Assembly (NCBI GenBank): GCA_964650285.1 | Contig: CAZYSP010000002.1 | Coordinates: forward strand, 1-64,000 | Source: JACPJP01 sp964650285 | Lineage (GTDB): Archaea; Nanobdellota; Nanobdellia; Woesearchaeales; GW2011-AR4 | Direction: 5' to 3' | Length of the DNA stretch: 64,000 bases | Shown: in pieces, positions 32,851 to 42,656 of the stretch | How the letters are laid out: each line of letters begins with the position of its first letter | Position numbering within the stretch: position 1 is the first letter of the stretch | Notes under the pieces: model-generated | Databases searched by the model: none | Told to the model about the DNA's origin: nothing | The model's input: the letters and a program-made list of their open reading frames with translations, nothing else | Translations under genes and position numbers: made by a program

Positions 32851-33985
32851 CATCCTTAACGACATATAACTTTCCCTCTCCTAATTCAACTATTTTTTCA
32901 GCTAATTCTTTTCCTTTTTCATTCAGGTTGATTCCTATCAAGGATATTGTAATTCCTTTATTTCTTGCTATAGAAGCTTCCTGTAATGTTTCTTTTTCTG
33001 GCTCTTTTCCTATTGTTGGCAATGCGTCTGTAATTAAGATTAAATGTTTAGTAATATTTTCATTTGGAAACAATTCTATTGATTTTTTTAATGTTTTAAC
33101 TATGTCTGTTTCTCTTGATGCCCTTATGCTTGTGATGTTTTTCAATAAATATGAAAAATCAATGGTAGGCTCTATTGTTGTTTTTATTTCTGAACCAAAT
33201 ACTATCAGTCCGACTTTGTCTTTTTCATCTATTGCCTTATATGCCAGGGCTATTCCTGCACGCTTGCAGGCATCTATCTTAGAGCCTTTCATACTGCCAG
33301 AAGCATCCAGGGCATAAACAATATAGTTTTGACCTTTAGACTGCCTTTCATAAACCTTAAGGTCTTTTTCTTGCAGCTTCTTATGGCCCCTTCTTATTGC
33401 TAATTTTGCTGATTTTTTTATTGCTATGTCTTTGTATCTATCACTTTTTTTGTAATTCCTTACATCTTCTTTGCTTCCGTATATAGAAATGCGTTTATGT
33501 ATTTTTTCTCCTAAAATTCCCTGAGGTATTATTTTGTCAAGTTCTTCAAAATACATTACTAAAGATGCTAATTCGATGCCCTTATCAGTTATTTCATCAT
33601 CTTTATTCAGAAATCCTTCTTCTTTTAATTTTTCAATATTCTTTTGTATTCTGAATTTTAATTCTTTTTGGAACTCCGGGATGTTGATATTTTTCTTAAT
33701 ATAGTCTGGGTTATAACCTGTAGCCAGCTTTAACAAAGAAGGGCCAAATATGTGTTTTGCCATTGAATAATTTTTTACAAGCTGCTGGTAGAGCAAGTCT
33801 GGAGTAAAAGAATTTAGGCCCTGGTTTATTGAATCTCTTATCAGTTTTCCTTGCTCTATTGTTTCCTTGTCATTTTCCAAAACAGAATGCATCAGTTTTT
33901 TCTCTTCTTGTGAGGAAAGCTTTCCTGCTAGTTCAGTTATTTCATCTTTTTCTTCAAAATGTTGCTGGCTGTCAAAGTAAATCAC
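32801..33985 (-). CDS. VWA-domain protein partnered with MoxR ATPase
   Basis: 394 residues. The C-terminal half is a von Willebrand A domain with an intact MIDAS: DASGSMKGS, a Thr in the ASRETDIVKTL segment and the LITDALP aspartate. The N-terminal half is helical. It follows the MoxR gene with a 14-base overlap, the standard MoxR/VWA pairing used for metal-dependent chaperone-like remodelling and enzyme maturation. The client is unknown. Confidence 0.85.
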   Translation of the reverse strand: MIYFDSQQHFEEKDEITELAGKLSSQEEKKLMHSVLENDKETIEQGKLIRDSINQGLNSFTPDLLYQQLVKNYSMAKHIFGPSLLKLATGYNPDYIKKNINIPEFQKELKFRIQKNIEKLKEEGFLNKDDEITDKGIELASLVMYFEELDKIIPQGILGEKIHKRISIYGSKEDVRNYKKSDRYKDIAIKKSAKLAIRRGHKKLQEKDLKVYERQSKGQNYIVYALDASGSMKGSKIDACKRAGIALAYKAIDEKDKVGLIVFGSEIKTTIEPTIDFSYLLKNITSIRASRETDIVKTLKKSIELFPNENITKHLILITDALPTIGKEPEKETLQEASIARNKGITISLIGINLNEKGKELAEKIVELGEGKLYVVKDVNNIDKIVLEDYYGAV

Positions 33986-34904
33986 CTTTTTTTTCTTCTA
34001 AAACTTCGCTGTCTACAATGTTTTTTTCAAACTGTTCCTGTATGTATGCTTCTGGAGTTTGTAAATATTTGATTGATGGTTTTAATCTAATTCTATGTGC
34101 TAATACAGAAACAACAATCTCTTTTAAATCATTAAAAGTTACATTTTTTCTTTTGCTTAACAAGGCATTTGATTGTGATCTTTCATACAAGCCTAATGAT
34201 GCACGTACAGAAGGCTTTTTTTCCAGGTTCTTGTCTTCTCTTAATATTCTAATAAAATAAATCATTAACTCCAATAACTTACTGCTAACATTAATATTAT
34301 CGATTTTCTTTCCTTTTTTTATTATTATTTCTTTTTCTATGTCAAGATTTTCCGGATAATGCATGTATATTAGGTCAAACCTGTCAAGCAGAACATCTGA
34401 GAGCTTTTCTGTTGATGTGTCTTCTGGATTCATTGTTCCAATAAAAATAAAATCAATGCCAAAATCAACATCATAAGAGCCAATAGTGGCCTTTTTTTCT
34501 TCCAGAACCTGCAGTAAGGCATTTTGCACTTTTTCCGGGCATCTGTTTAATTCATCAAAGAATAAAATTCCCTTATCAGCTTTGAAAATCTTTCCTTTTG
34601 TAAATGCTTCTATGCTTAATGGACCGTATTTCAGGGCTTTAACAGGGTCTATATCACCCAGTAAGTCTTCAACTGTAAGGTCAGGACTTCCCTGTATCCT
34701 TATAAAAGGGGTTTTTTTACCTAATAATTTTGCAATGTTTTTAGCCAAAGTCGTCTTTCCAATTCCAGGTGGGCCTACAAGAATAATGTGTCTGTCTGTC
34801 AATAAAGCGGATTTTACTGCTTGTTTTACCTTATCCTGGCCAATTATATCTGTAAAAGGGTCTTTTTCTTGCAACAATGTGTTTCTTAGGTCTTTGGTTA
34901 TCAT
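33972..34904 (-). CDS. MoxR-family AAA+ ATPase
   Basis: 310 residues with Walker A GPPGIGKTT (about 40-48), Walker B ILFFDELNR (about 114-122), the sensor-1 FIFIGTMNPED and an arginine-finger segment LLDRFDLIY. The C-terminal lid is present. MoxR proteins work with a VWA partner, here the next gene. Both genes appear to be transcribed from a promoter just before 34904. Confidence 0.9.
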   Translation of the reverse strand: MITKDLRNTLLQEKDPFTDIIGQDKVKQAVKSALLTDRHIILVGPPGIGKTTLAKNIAKLLGKKTPFIRIQGSPDLTVEDLLGDIDPVKALKYGPLSIEAFTKGKIFKADKGILFFDELNRCPEKVQNALLQVLEEKKATIGSYDVDFGIDFIFIGTMNPEDTSTEKLSDVLLDRFDLIYMHYPENLDIEKEIIIKKGKKIDNINVSSKLLELMIYFIRILREDKNLEKKPSVRASLGLYERSQSNALLSKRKNVTFNDLKEIVVSVLAHRIRLKPSIKYLQTPEAYIQEQFEKNIVDSEVLEEKKGDLL

Positions 34905-34973
34905 TTTGATTTATTTTATAAAAACATAATAGTAAGTTTTGTGATTTTATAAAGGTTGGGGTTTTGTATGTGT

Positions 34974-35564
34974 TCAGAAAAAGAGTCTTACAACCCAGAT
35001 AGCACTAGCTGCAACTAAAGGTATTATTAGATTATCATCAACCTCTTCTGCCCCTATCTTTATTTCTATGCCTTCTACTAACATTGCAAAGAAAGAGGCT
35101 GCAAGGGCCTCATACCAAGCTACAAAAATAATGGCCCCTATGAATCCTGCTATAAAGCCTGCAATCCAGCCTTCTACGAATTTTGTGCTTACAAAAGGAT
35201 GGGGTATTTTTCCAAACTGGATTCCAAACAGATGACCTATGGAATCTGCAAATGTAAGAACAAGGATAGATGCTAGTACTATATCCATTGGAAATAAAAA
35301 TAATACCAATAAGATACCTATGAGATAGAAAATTATTCCCTTGCCTGGAAATTTTTTGATATATGCTGCTCTTTCAAAGTGCTGCATAAACCAATATATA
35401 CCAGGAATTTTATATTTTTTGCTCAGGAAGGATATTATAATGCCTATTATGGCTGAAAAAAATATATGTATTTTTCCTATGAATCCGAACTTAAGCAGGA
35501 CAACTACTACAATCCCAAAGATAATGTGTATAAGTTTCCTTTTTACTTCAAGTTTGGTCAACAT
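34974..35564 (-). CDS. SEC59/dolichol kinase-like CTP-dependent membrane enzyme
   Basis: 196 residues, six to seven hydrophobic segments. The early RKLIHIIFGIV motif, FADSIGHLFGIQFG (aspartate-containing CDP/CTP site) and the C-terminal DDNLIIPLVAA segment identify the SEC59/CdsA-like family that phosphorylates dolichol or phytol, or cytidylylates lipids. It is the last gene of the cca / nucleotidyltransferase / DUF368 operon and overlaps DUF368 by 17 bases. A paralogue is at 52918. Polyprenol kinase is the likeliest role. Confidence 0.78.
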   Translation of the reverse strand: MLTKLEVKRKLIHIIFGIVVVVLLKFGFIGKIHIFFSAIIGIIISFLSKKYKIPGIYWFMQHFERAAYIKKFPGKGIIFYLIGILLVLFLFPMDIVLASILVLTFADSIGHLFGIQFGKIPHPFVSTKFVEGWIAGFIAGFIGAIIFVAWYEALAASFFAMLVEGIEIKIGAEEVDDNLIIPLVAASAIWVVRLFF

Positions 35565-36423
35565 CTTTCTCTAAATGAGTTATAAAATAAACTATAAACA
35601 CTCCTAAGAGCAAAAAAACTACCATCAGTGCAATATTATAAGCCTCAAATGAAGCAGCAGTCTCATAAATTCTTCTCAATGGTATGCTTAACGATCCAAC
35701 AACCAGCCCTAAAAGCACATACAAGGTCTTGCACCTGTCTTTTCTAAACAAAAATGAAATAATACGTGAAATAGTGAATGCGCCTAAACCAGCTCCTAAA
35801 ATAAAAACTAGAAGATAATAAAAATTACTAAATGGATCATATAAAACCTTAAGCATAAACTCATAAATACCTAAAACCAGCAGTATAAAGGCCCCGGAAA
35901 TTCCCGGCAAAAACATTGCGCTAATTGCCAAAAAACCCCCAATAAAGACATAGAATAAACCAGGAACTATTGAAACAGGAGAAAGAACAGATAGTAAAAT
36001 CCCTGCTCCAAAACCCACAAATCCAAACAAAATATTTTTTGGCTTATGATTCTCGATTTTTTTATAAATAACAGTTGATGAAGCCAAAATCAAACCAATA
36101 AAAAATGATATAGTAAAAGCAAAATATCTATCCAAAAGAAATGAAATTACTCTGGACATAATCAAAAAAGCAGTTCCAATTCCAGCTACTAAAGTTATCA
36201 AAAAGATTAAATCTAATTTTTTAATGCTCTCAATTAATTTGCCTTTATTTTTTGGATATTGAAAAAGGTCAAGAATTAGTGAGGGAGAAAAACTTTTGAC
36301 AGCATTAATAAGCCTTGCATAGATTCCTGTAATAAACGCTATTGTGCCTCCGGATATGCCTGGTATAATATCGCAAATCCCCATCAACATCCCTTTAAGA
36401 TATATTTTAACTGAGTTTTTCAT
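35548..36423 (-). CDS. DUF368 polyprenyl-phosphate translocase
   Basis: 291 residues with about eight membrane helices and the DUF368 signatures DIIPGISGGTIAFITGIY near the N-terminus and MFLPGISGAFILLVLGIY in the second half, revealing the internal duplication. DUF368 proteins have been shown in bacteria to recycle undecaprenyl phosphate across the membrane; here the carrier would be an archaeal polyprenyl phosphate. Start overlaps the nucleotidyltransferase stop by 4 bases. Confidence 0.9.
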   Translation of the reverse strand: MKNSVKIYLKGMLMGICDIIPGISGGTIAFITGIYARLINAVKSFSPSLILDLFQYPKNKGKLIESIKKLDLIFLITLVAGIGTAFLIMSRVISFLLDRYFAFTISFFIGLILASSTVIYKKIENHKPKNILFGFVGFGAGILLSVLSPVSIVPGLFYVFIGGFLAISAMFLPGISGAFILLVLGIYEFMLKVLYDPFSNFYYLLVFILGAGLGAFTISRIISFLFRKDRCKTLYVLLGLVVGSLSIPLRRIYETAASFEAYNIALMVVFLLLGVFIVYFITHLEKDVDQT

Positions 36424-37451
36424 TGCACATCCTCTTTAATCTCTCCTTTTATTTTTTTATTGGGCCATATCTTGCATCCTGCATTAATAATTATGTTTTC
36501 TGCCCTGACGTTGTCAGATATTATAGCTCCTAATCTATCAATCTTTATTTTTTTATGTTTTACATTTGAATAGATATTGTTTTTAGCAATTATTGTACCA
36601 TTAAAATACACATTTTCTCCAATAATAGAATCTTCAATAATAGAACCTTTATCAATAATCGTATTATCCATTATGATTGAGTTTATTACAGTTCCATTTA
36701 TTATGCAATTGTTTCCAATAGATGAATTTTTAATGTTTCCATATGTTTTTGAATTTTTTCCAATTATGTTTTTGTTTTTTCTTAGTTTACGGTCAGCTGT
36801 CAACAAATCCCATGGGTGGCTTATCTGAAAGCAAAGAGAGCTATTGACACAATGAATTTTATTGTGTGCTGCAAGAATTTTTATTGCATCTGTAAGTTCG
36901 TATTCATTCCTTTTGGATTTTTTTATTTTTTTAAGAGTATCAAATATTTTCTTGTCTAGGGAAAACAGTCCACAGTTTACCAAGTTAGAGATAAATTTTT
37001 TTGGCTTTTCTACTATATCAACTACGATATTATTTTCTTCTTTTATGACTCCAAAGTTTTGCCAGTTTTTTACTTTTTTTACAAGAATTGAGTATTGATA
37101 CTTTGTTACTTTATTTATATCATTTTTTGAATAGATATTATCCCCAAGCATAAGAATAAATTTGTTTTTTATTTTATCCTTCAGAATAGAAACTGCATGC
37201 CCAGTTCCGAGCTGTTCTTTTTGCTCAACAAATTTTACTTTTAATTGCGGATAATTTTTTTGGATAAATTCCTTAATCATGTCTTTTTTATAACCAACAA
37301 CTAAAATTATTTCTTTGGTTATATCTTTAACAGCCTCTAAATTCCACTCAAGAATCGTTTTATTGGCAACCTTAAGCAATGGCTTTGGTTTTGTTATTGT
37401 AAGAGGATGTGTTCTTGTAGATTTTCCAGCTGCTAAAATAACTGCTTGCAT
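36420..37451 (-). CDS. Sugar-phosphate nucleotidyltransferase with left-handed beta-helix
   Basis: 343 residues. The N-terminal Rossmann-like domain has AAGKSTRTHPLT..KPKPLLKV, LGDNIY and the IVEKPKKF motif of glucose-1-phosphate thymidylyl/uridylyltransferases. The C-terminal third carries hexapeptide repeats (NNCIINGTVINSIIMDNTII), forming a left-handed beta-helix. It could be GlmU-like or RmlA-like; the acetyltransferase activity is doubtful because the beta-helix is short. Start is one base after the cca stop. Confidence 0.82.
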   Translation of the reverse strand: MQAVILAAGKSTRTHPLTITKPKPLLKVANKTILEWNLEAVKDITKEIILVVGYKKDMIKEFIQKNYPQLKVKFVEQKEQLGTGHAVSILKDKIKNKFILMLGDNIYSKNDINKVTKYQYSILVKKVKNWQNFGVIKEENNIVVDIVEKPKKFISNLVNCGLFSLDKKIFDTLKKIKKSKRNEYELTDAIKILAAHNKIHCVNSSLCFQISHPWDLLTADRKLRKNKNIIGKNSKTYGNIKNSSIGNNCIINGTVINSIIMDNTIIDKGSIIEDSIIGENVYFNGTIIAKNNIYSNVKHKKIKIDRLGAIISDNVRAENIIINAGCKIWPNKKIKGEIKEDVQ

Positions 37452-37452
37452 C

Positions 37453-38694
37453 TTAAATAAGTTGGATATTTTTTACATTATCCTTAACGTTAGGGATTTT
37501 GATTATATTTTTTACCAAATCTCTTGGATTGGTAAATTTTCTTTTTTCTATGGCAAATATTTTTTTATTTTTGATAAATGTTTTTTTGTGTGCTTTCTTA
37601 AATAAAGCTACATGATATTTGACCTGTAATGGAGGTCCTGGAAGCTCTATTGTTTTTGGAAGCTTGATGTTTTCAAGAACATAATAAAACAAGGAGTTGG
37701 CTTTAACATGCCATAACATATCACTTTCGATTACTTTAAAGTTGTTGGAAATCAATTTTTTTTCTATAAAATGGAGTGCCTTGAGCATTTTTGCTCCTGC
37801 AACATCCTCTTTTTTGTTTAAAGGCTTGGCTTTAAGCATTATAAGGCTGTTTTTCTGGAATTTTTTTCTTATACTTTGTTCTGTCAGAACTTTTATCTCA
37901 AAGAATTCCTTTGATGGTTTTTTTAGGAATTCTTTTGCTCTGTATCTTAAAATATCCAGTTTTTCATGATCCAAAGCGGCTGCGGCATTCCTGTCTTTTT
38001 GTGTTGGGTCAATAACAATCAAAGGGCTTGTTAATTTAGAGCGGTTTATTTCAAGAAATACATTTTTGTTTTTGTAGTAATTTTTTATGTCGATAACTGT
38101 TTTTTCCTTTATTTTAGATAATGCTTTGATGCAATTTATAAAAGAGCCGTAGTAGATTGTCAAAAGTTCGCAAACATATCCAGAAAATCCATGGATGTAG
38201 CTTTCAGCTCCGTAAACTTTTGCTGCTTTGAAAAATTGTTTTGTAAGCCTCATATCATCAATAAGGTTTTTGTGCCTGAGGATAAAATTTGAATGTAAAG
38301 GGCTAACGTCAGTTATGTTTTTGGCCTGCTCTGCTTTTTTAATGTCCAGGATTGGGATTACCTCAAAAGTAAATTTTCCCTGCTTTATCTGGAAATAGTC
38401 TCTTGAGCCATGAAGCCTTCTTATTTTAAAGCTTTTTTTCAGAAATTTCTCCAGAATGTCTGACAGCTCATCGCTTCTGTCCTTAAATTTATTGTAATTA
38501 AATTTGACGAAAATATCTGCATCAAAGGTTTTTAGCCATGTGCCTTTTGCTCCTGAGCCACCTAAAATTGCTTTAGCATCTTTTACGCCTTTGTTTATTT
38601 TTTTGATTATGCTGTTTGCTTTGTCCAGTATTTCTTTCTTGTATTGCTTGTTCGGTTTTATGTTGTTTAGGACTTCTGAAAGCAGCTTTTTCAT
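37453..38694 (-). CDS. cca: CCA-adding enzyme, class I archaeal
   Basis: 413 residues; adds the CCA end to tRNA without a template. The class I signature GGSGAKGTWLKTFDADIFV contains the two metal-binding aspartates; the RLHGSRDYF and PLHSNFIL segments and C-terminal tRNA-binding region are as in archaeal enzymes. Both tRNA genes in this window lack encoded CCA, consistent with need for it. First gene of a four-gene operon. Confidence 0.94.
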   Translation of the reverse strand: MKKLLSEVLNNIKPNKQYKKEILDKANSIIKKINKGVKDAKAILGGSGAKGTWLKTFDADIFVKFNYNKFKDRSDELSDILEKFLKKSFKIRRLHGSRDYFQIKQGKFTFEVIPILDIKKAEQAKNITDVSPLHSNFILRHKNLIDDMRLTKQFFKAAKVYGAESYIHGFSGYVCELLTIYYGSFINCIKALSKIKEKTVIDIKNYYKNKNVFLEINRSKLTSPLIVIDPTQKDRNAAAALDHEKLDILRYRAKEFLKKPSKEFFEIKVLTEQSIRKKFQKNSLIMLKAKPLNKKEDVAGAKMLKALHFIEKKLISNNFKVIESDMLWHVKANSLFYYVLENIKLPKTIELPGPPLQVKYHVALFKKAHKKTFIKNKKIFAIEKRKFTNPRDLVKNIIKIPNVKDNVKNIQLI

Positions 38695-38791
38695 ATGTTT
38701 TTGATATATTTGTTTTATATAAAAAGATTTAGTTTTTTACGATAACTATTTATATGTGCTTTTTTCTTTTAAATGTTAAAGGGGTATATGG

Positions 38792-39985
38792 ATGGCTGAT
38801 GTTTTGCTGTTTTTGACGTATCTTGCAATTATTTTACTGGTAGGGTTATTGACTTCTATTGTGGGCCAGAGGTTTGGAATACCAAATATTTTGCTGCTTT
38901 TGCTTATAGGTATTGCTTTGGGGGGAGTGGAGTATAAAGGAGGGCCTTTGATAGAGTTTCCAGAACTTTTTTTGACTGGCATAAGCATTCTTGCTTTAGT
39001 GATGATTGTATTTGACAGCGCATCAAGGTTTAAGTTAAAAAAAGTGGATTATTTTTCCCTGCATACACTATGGCTTTCAGTTGTTTTTTTGGTCTTTAAC
39101 CTGATTTTTTTAACGATTTTTATAATACTTATATTTGATGTGAAATCAATATTTTTGGCATTGATGTTTGCAGCGTTGATGTCGGGGACAAGCCCGGCAG
39201 TTGTCTTATCGATATTTAGAAATGCCAAGAACAAGGTGTTTGAATTTTTGCAGTTGGAGGCTTTGCTGAATACGCCGTTAATTGTTTTATTGCCATTTAT
39301 TATCCTGGATTTAAAGACAACATTAAAAGATGAGCTTATAATATCAACATTCATAGAGCAATTTGTTCCTTTACTGCAGCAGTTTGTTGTTGGCATAGGC
39401 TCAGGAGTCCTGATTGGACTGATTATGTTCAAATTCATGAGGAAGCGGTATTCTGTTGTTTTATCACCTTTAGCTGTCATTACTTCTGCTTTGCTGGCTT
39501 ACATTATAGCAGAGAACCTGGATGGTAATGGTGTCTTGGCTGTTACAACAATGGGGATCTTGTTCGGCAATGTTTATGTGAAGCAGAAATTCCAGCTTAG
39601 GGAGTTTGCTTCTGTATTCTCAAACTCATTAGAAATTTTGGTCTTTGTCCTTATAGGCCTTATAGTTGTAATTCCTTTTTCCCTTGAATTCTTTATAAAA
39701 TCTGTTGCATTATTTGCATTGCACCTGATAATAAGATTTTCTGCAATAATCTTTTCATTAAGAGGCATGGATTTTACATTAAAGGAAAAAATATTCATGT
39801 CATTGAATGCACAGAAAGGGATTGCGGTTGCGGTTGTTGTTTTTTCGTTTGCCACCTTAAACATATCTGGAATGGATGTTATACTTAATCTTGTTTTGGC
39901 ATTTATGCTTTACTCTATAATTTTGTCTTCTGTTGTTTTTAGGATGGCGAAATTTTTTGTTGAAGGGATTGAAGGGAGAAAATAA
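38792..39985 (+). CDS. Cation/proton antiporter (CPA family, NhaP-like)
   Basis: 397 residues with 11-13 membrane helices of the CPA Na+/H+ exchanger fold. Characteristic segments are QRFGIPNILLLLLIGIALGG, the FDSASRFKL region, and FAALMSGTSPAVVLS, where the two-charge site would be; only one clear acidic residue occupies it, so ion and stoichiometry are open. No C-terminal regulatory domain is present. GGGG lies about 8 bases before the ATG, and TATTTATATG about 45 bp. Confidence 0.85.
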   Translation: MADVLLFLTYLAIILLVGLLTSIVGQRFGIPNILLLLLIGIALGGVEYKGGPLIEFPELFLTGISILALVMIVFDSASRFKLKKVDYFSLHTLWLSVVFLVFNLIFLTIFIILIFDVKSIFLALMFAALMSGTSPAVVLSIFRNAKNKVFEFLQLEALLNTPLIVLLPFIILDLKTTLKDELIISTFIEQFVPLLQQFVVGIGSGVLIGLIMFKFMRKRYSVVLSPLAVITSALLAYIIAENLDGNGVLAVTTMGILFGNVYVKQKFQLREFASVFSNSLEILVFVLIGLIVVIPFSLEFFIKSVALFALHLIIRFSAIIFSLRGMDFTLKEKIFMSLNAQKGIAVAVVVFSFATLNISGMDVILNLVLAFMLYSIILSSVVFRMAKFFVEGIEGRK

Positions 39986-40030
39986 GACCACTATTTCTTT
40001 AGTTTTAAGATTGAGAAGCTGATATTTATT

Positions 40031-42487
40031 TTACTCTTTCACAATCTTGGCTACACTTACAAGCTTGTCATCCTGATGCAAATCAATCAATCTAACACCT
40101 TGTGTTGCTCTTCCTATGATAGAGATTTGGGAAACTGGCATCCTTATTGTAATGCCTTTCTTTGTAATTAACATTATTTGATTATCGTCGCTTACATAGT
40201 TTATTGAAACAACTTTTCCATTTCTTTCAGAGCAAATGATATTCCTTACCCCTGATCCGCCACGGCTTATAAGCCTATATTCAGAAATTTTTGTCCTTTT
40301 TCCATAACCGTTTTCTGTTACAGTAAGCAAAGTTTTTTCATCTGTGGCTACAACCATACCTACAACATAATCATTTTCTGCAAGCCTTATTCCTCTTACT
40401 CCTTGTGCTGAACGACCAGTGGCTCTGACATTTATTTCTCTAAACCTAACTGCTATACCATTTCTAGTAGCTAAGATAATTCCTTTTGTCCCATCTGTAA
40501 GCTTGACATTGATTAAACTGTCATTAGTGTCGAGAGTGATTGCTATTATTCCTCCATGTCTTGGATTGGAATACGCTGCAAGGTTTGTCTTTTTTATTGT
40601 CCCGTTTTTTGTGGCCATGATAAGGAAATGATTGCTGTCGAAATTTTTAACTGGCACGTATGCTGTCACTTTTTCATCACTTTTTAGGTTTAGCAGATTA
40701 ACAATAGCTTTTCCTTTTGCTTGTCTTGATGCTTCAGGTATATCATAAACTTTTAACCAATGAACACGCCCCTTATTTGTGAAAAGAAGTATATAAGAAT
40801 GAGTAGATGCAATGAAAATATCCCTTACAAAATCCTCTTCCTTTGTTGTTGTTGCTATAATGCCCTTACCACCGCGTCTTTGCTGCCTATAAGTTTGGAG
40901 AAGCTGCCTTTTTATGTAGCCAGAGTGGGTAATTGTTATAATGCAATTACTTTCTTCTATTATGTCTTCCATTTCAAAACTTGTTGCTTCTGCTTCTATA
41001 ATCTCTGTTTTTCTTTTATCATTATAGCTTTCCTTGAGCTCTAAAAGTTCTTTTTTGATTATATCAAGAATTTTTTGCGGGGATTCTAAAATGATCTTTA
41101 GATCTGCTATCAGCTTCAGTAAATCTTTTAACTCATTCTTTACCTTTTCCTGCTCCATGGAGGTTAAACGCTGCAAGCGCATCTCCAGGATTGCTATGCT
41201 CTGTTCTTCTGAAAGATTAAAGTTTGTTATCAAGCTGTTCTTAGCTTCTTCAACTGAACGAGATTCTTTAACCAGCTTTATTGTCTTGTCCAAATTGTTT
41301 AGTGCAATGATTAAACCTTCTAAAATGTGGGCTCTTTTTTGTGCTTTGTGCAAATCAAATAATGTGCTTTTCCTTACAATATCTTTTCTATGCTCTATGT
41401 AATGTTTTATTAACTGGCTTAAGTTTAGTATTTTTGGAACATTATTTACTAAAGCGACTGTTATGATTCCAAATGTAACCTGCAAGCGAGAATGCTTGTA
41501 AAGCTGGTTTAACAGGACGTCAGTATTTGCGTCTTTTTTTAATTCTATAACAACTCTAATGCCCTGCCTATCCGATTCGTCTCTTATATCGCTTATGCCA
41601 TTTATCTTTTTATCTCTCACTAAATCTGCTATCTGGGTTACCATCTCTGCCTTGTTTACCATGTAGGGTATTTCTGTAACAATGATTCTTTTCCGGTCTT
41701 TTATGTCCTCTATTTGGGTTTTTGCCCTGACTATTACCTTTCCTCTTCCTGTTTTATATGCGCTTATTATTCCACTTTTACCGCAGATAATTGCTCCTGT
41801 TGGGAAATCAGGACCTTTGATATGCTGCATAAGCTCTTCTATAGTGATATTTGGATTGTCAATTTGTTTTATTATTCCATCAACGATTTCTGACATGTTA
41901 TGTGGTGGAATATTTGTTGCCATTCCTACTGCTATGCCTGAGGAGCCATTAATCAGCAGATTTGGAACCTTTGATGGAAGAACTGTTGGTTCCTTAGAAG
42001 TGTTATCAAAATTTGGAATAAATTTTACTGTCTTTTTTTCTATGTCTTGCAGCATTTCTTCTGCAAGTTTTGTTAATCTTGCTTCTGTGTAACGCATTGC
42101 TGCAGGATTATCACCATCTATAGAGCCAAAATTTCCCTGTCCATCTACCACTAGGTATCTCATAGAGAAGTCTTGGGCTAACCGGGCTAAAGTGTCGTAA
42201 ATAGCTGTATCACCATGAGGATGAAATTTAGCCATACAGTTTCCAACTACGTTTGCTGATTTTCTGAATGGTTTATTGTGCAACAATCCTGATTCCCACA
42301 TTGTGTATAAAACGCGCCTGTGGACTGGTTTAAGGCCGTCTCTTACGTCTGGTAAGGCTCGGCCAACAATAACAGACATGGAATAGTCTAGGTAAGACTG
42401 CTTCATTTCGTCTTCTATAACGCGCCGGATTATAGTAGTTCCAGAGCTTGTTTCCTGTTCCTTTTTTTCATCAGTTTTTTCATCCAT
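40031..42487 (-). CDS. gyrA: DNA gyrase subunit A
   Basis: 818 residues. The breakage-reunion domain has the catalytic Tyr133 in MRYTEARLT, KFHPHGDTAIYDTL and GMATNIPPHN; the C-terminal domain has the six-bladed pinwheel and the GyrA box QRRGGKG, which separates gyrase from topoisomerase IV. Gyrase is bacterial in origin and is present in some archaea by transfer. gyrB is not adjacent or elsewhere in this window. Regulated supercoiling of the chromosome is its expected role. Confidence 0.96.
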   Translation of the reverse strand: MDEKTDEKKEQETSSGTTIIRRVIEDEMKQSYLDYSMSVIVGRALPDVRDGLKPVHRRVLYTMWESGLLHNKPFRKSANVVGNCMAKFHPHGDTAIYDTLARLAQDFSMRYLVVDGQGNFGSIDGDNPAAMRYTEARLTKLAEEMLQDIEKKTVKFIPNFDNTSKEPTVLPSKVPNLLINGSSGIAVGMATNIPPHNMSEIVDGIIKQIDNPNITIEELMQHIKGPDFPTGAIICGKSGIISAYKTGRGKVIVRAKTQIEDIKDRKRIIVTEIPYMVNKAEMVTQIADLVRDKKINGISDIRDESDRQGIRVVIELKKDANTDVLLNQLYKHSRLQVTFGIITVALVNNVPKILNLSQLIKHYIEHRKDIVRKSTLFDLHKAQKRAHILEGLIIALNNLDKTIKLVKESRSVEEAKNSLITNFNLSEEQSIAILEMRLQRLTSMEQEKVKNELKDLLKLIADLKIILESPQKILDIIKKELLELKESYNDKRKTEIIEAEATSFEMEDIIEESNCIITITHSGYIKRQLLQTYRQQRRGGKGIIATTTKEEDFVRDIFIASTHSYILLFTNKGRVHWLKVYDIPEASRQAKGKAIVNLLNLKSDEKVTAYVPVKNFDSNHFLIMATKNGTIKKTNLAAYSNPRHGGIIAITLDTNDSLINVKLTDGTKGIILATRNGIAVRFREINVRATGRSAQGVRGIRLAENDYVVGMVVATDEKTLLTVTENGYGKRTKISEYRLISRGGSGVRNIICSERNGKVVSINYVSDDNQIMLITKKGITIRMPVSQISIIGRATQGVRLIDLHQDDKLVSVAKIVKE

Positions 42488-42656
42488 TTTAACCTAGAAA
42501 GAATGTGTGTTTTCCGTCGATAAAGGGTATATTTTGGGCTTTATAAGAGTTATGCTTTTTATGCCTTATTTTTCAAAATATGGTGTATTATTTTCTATAT
42601 GGAAAATTATAGGGTTTTGAAAACATTTAAAATATCCTGCAGGTATCCTACTATCA

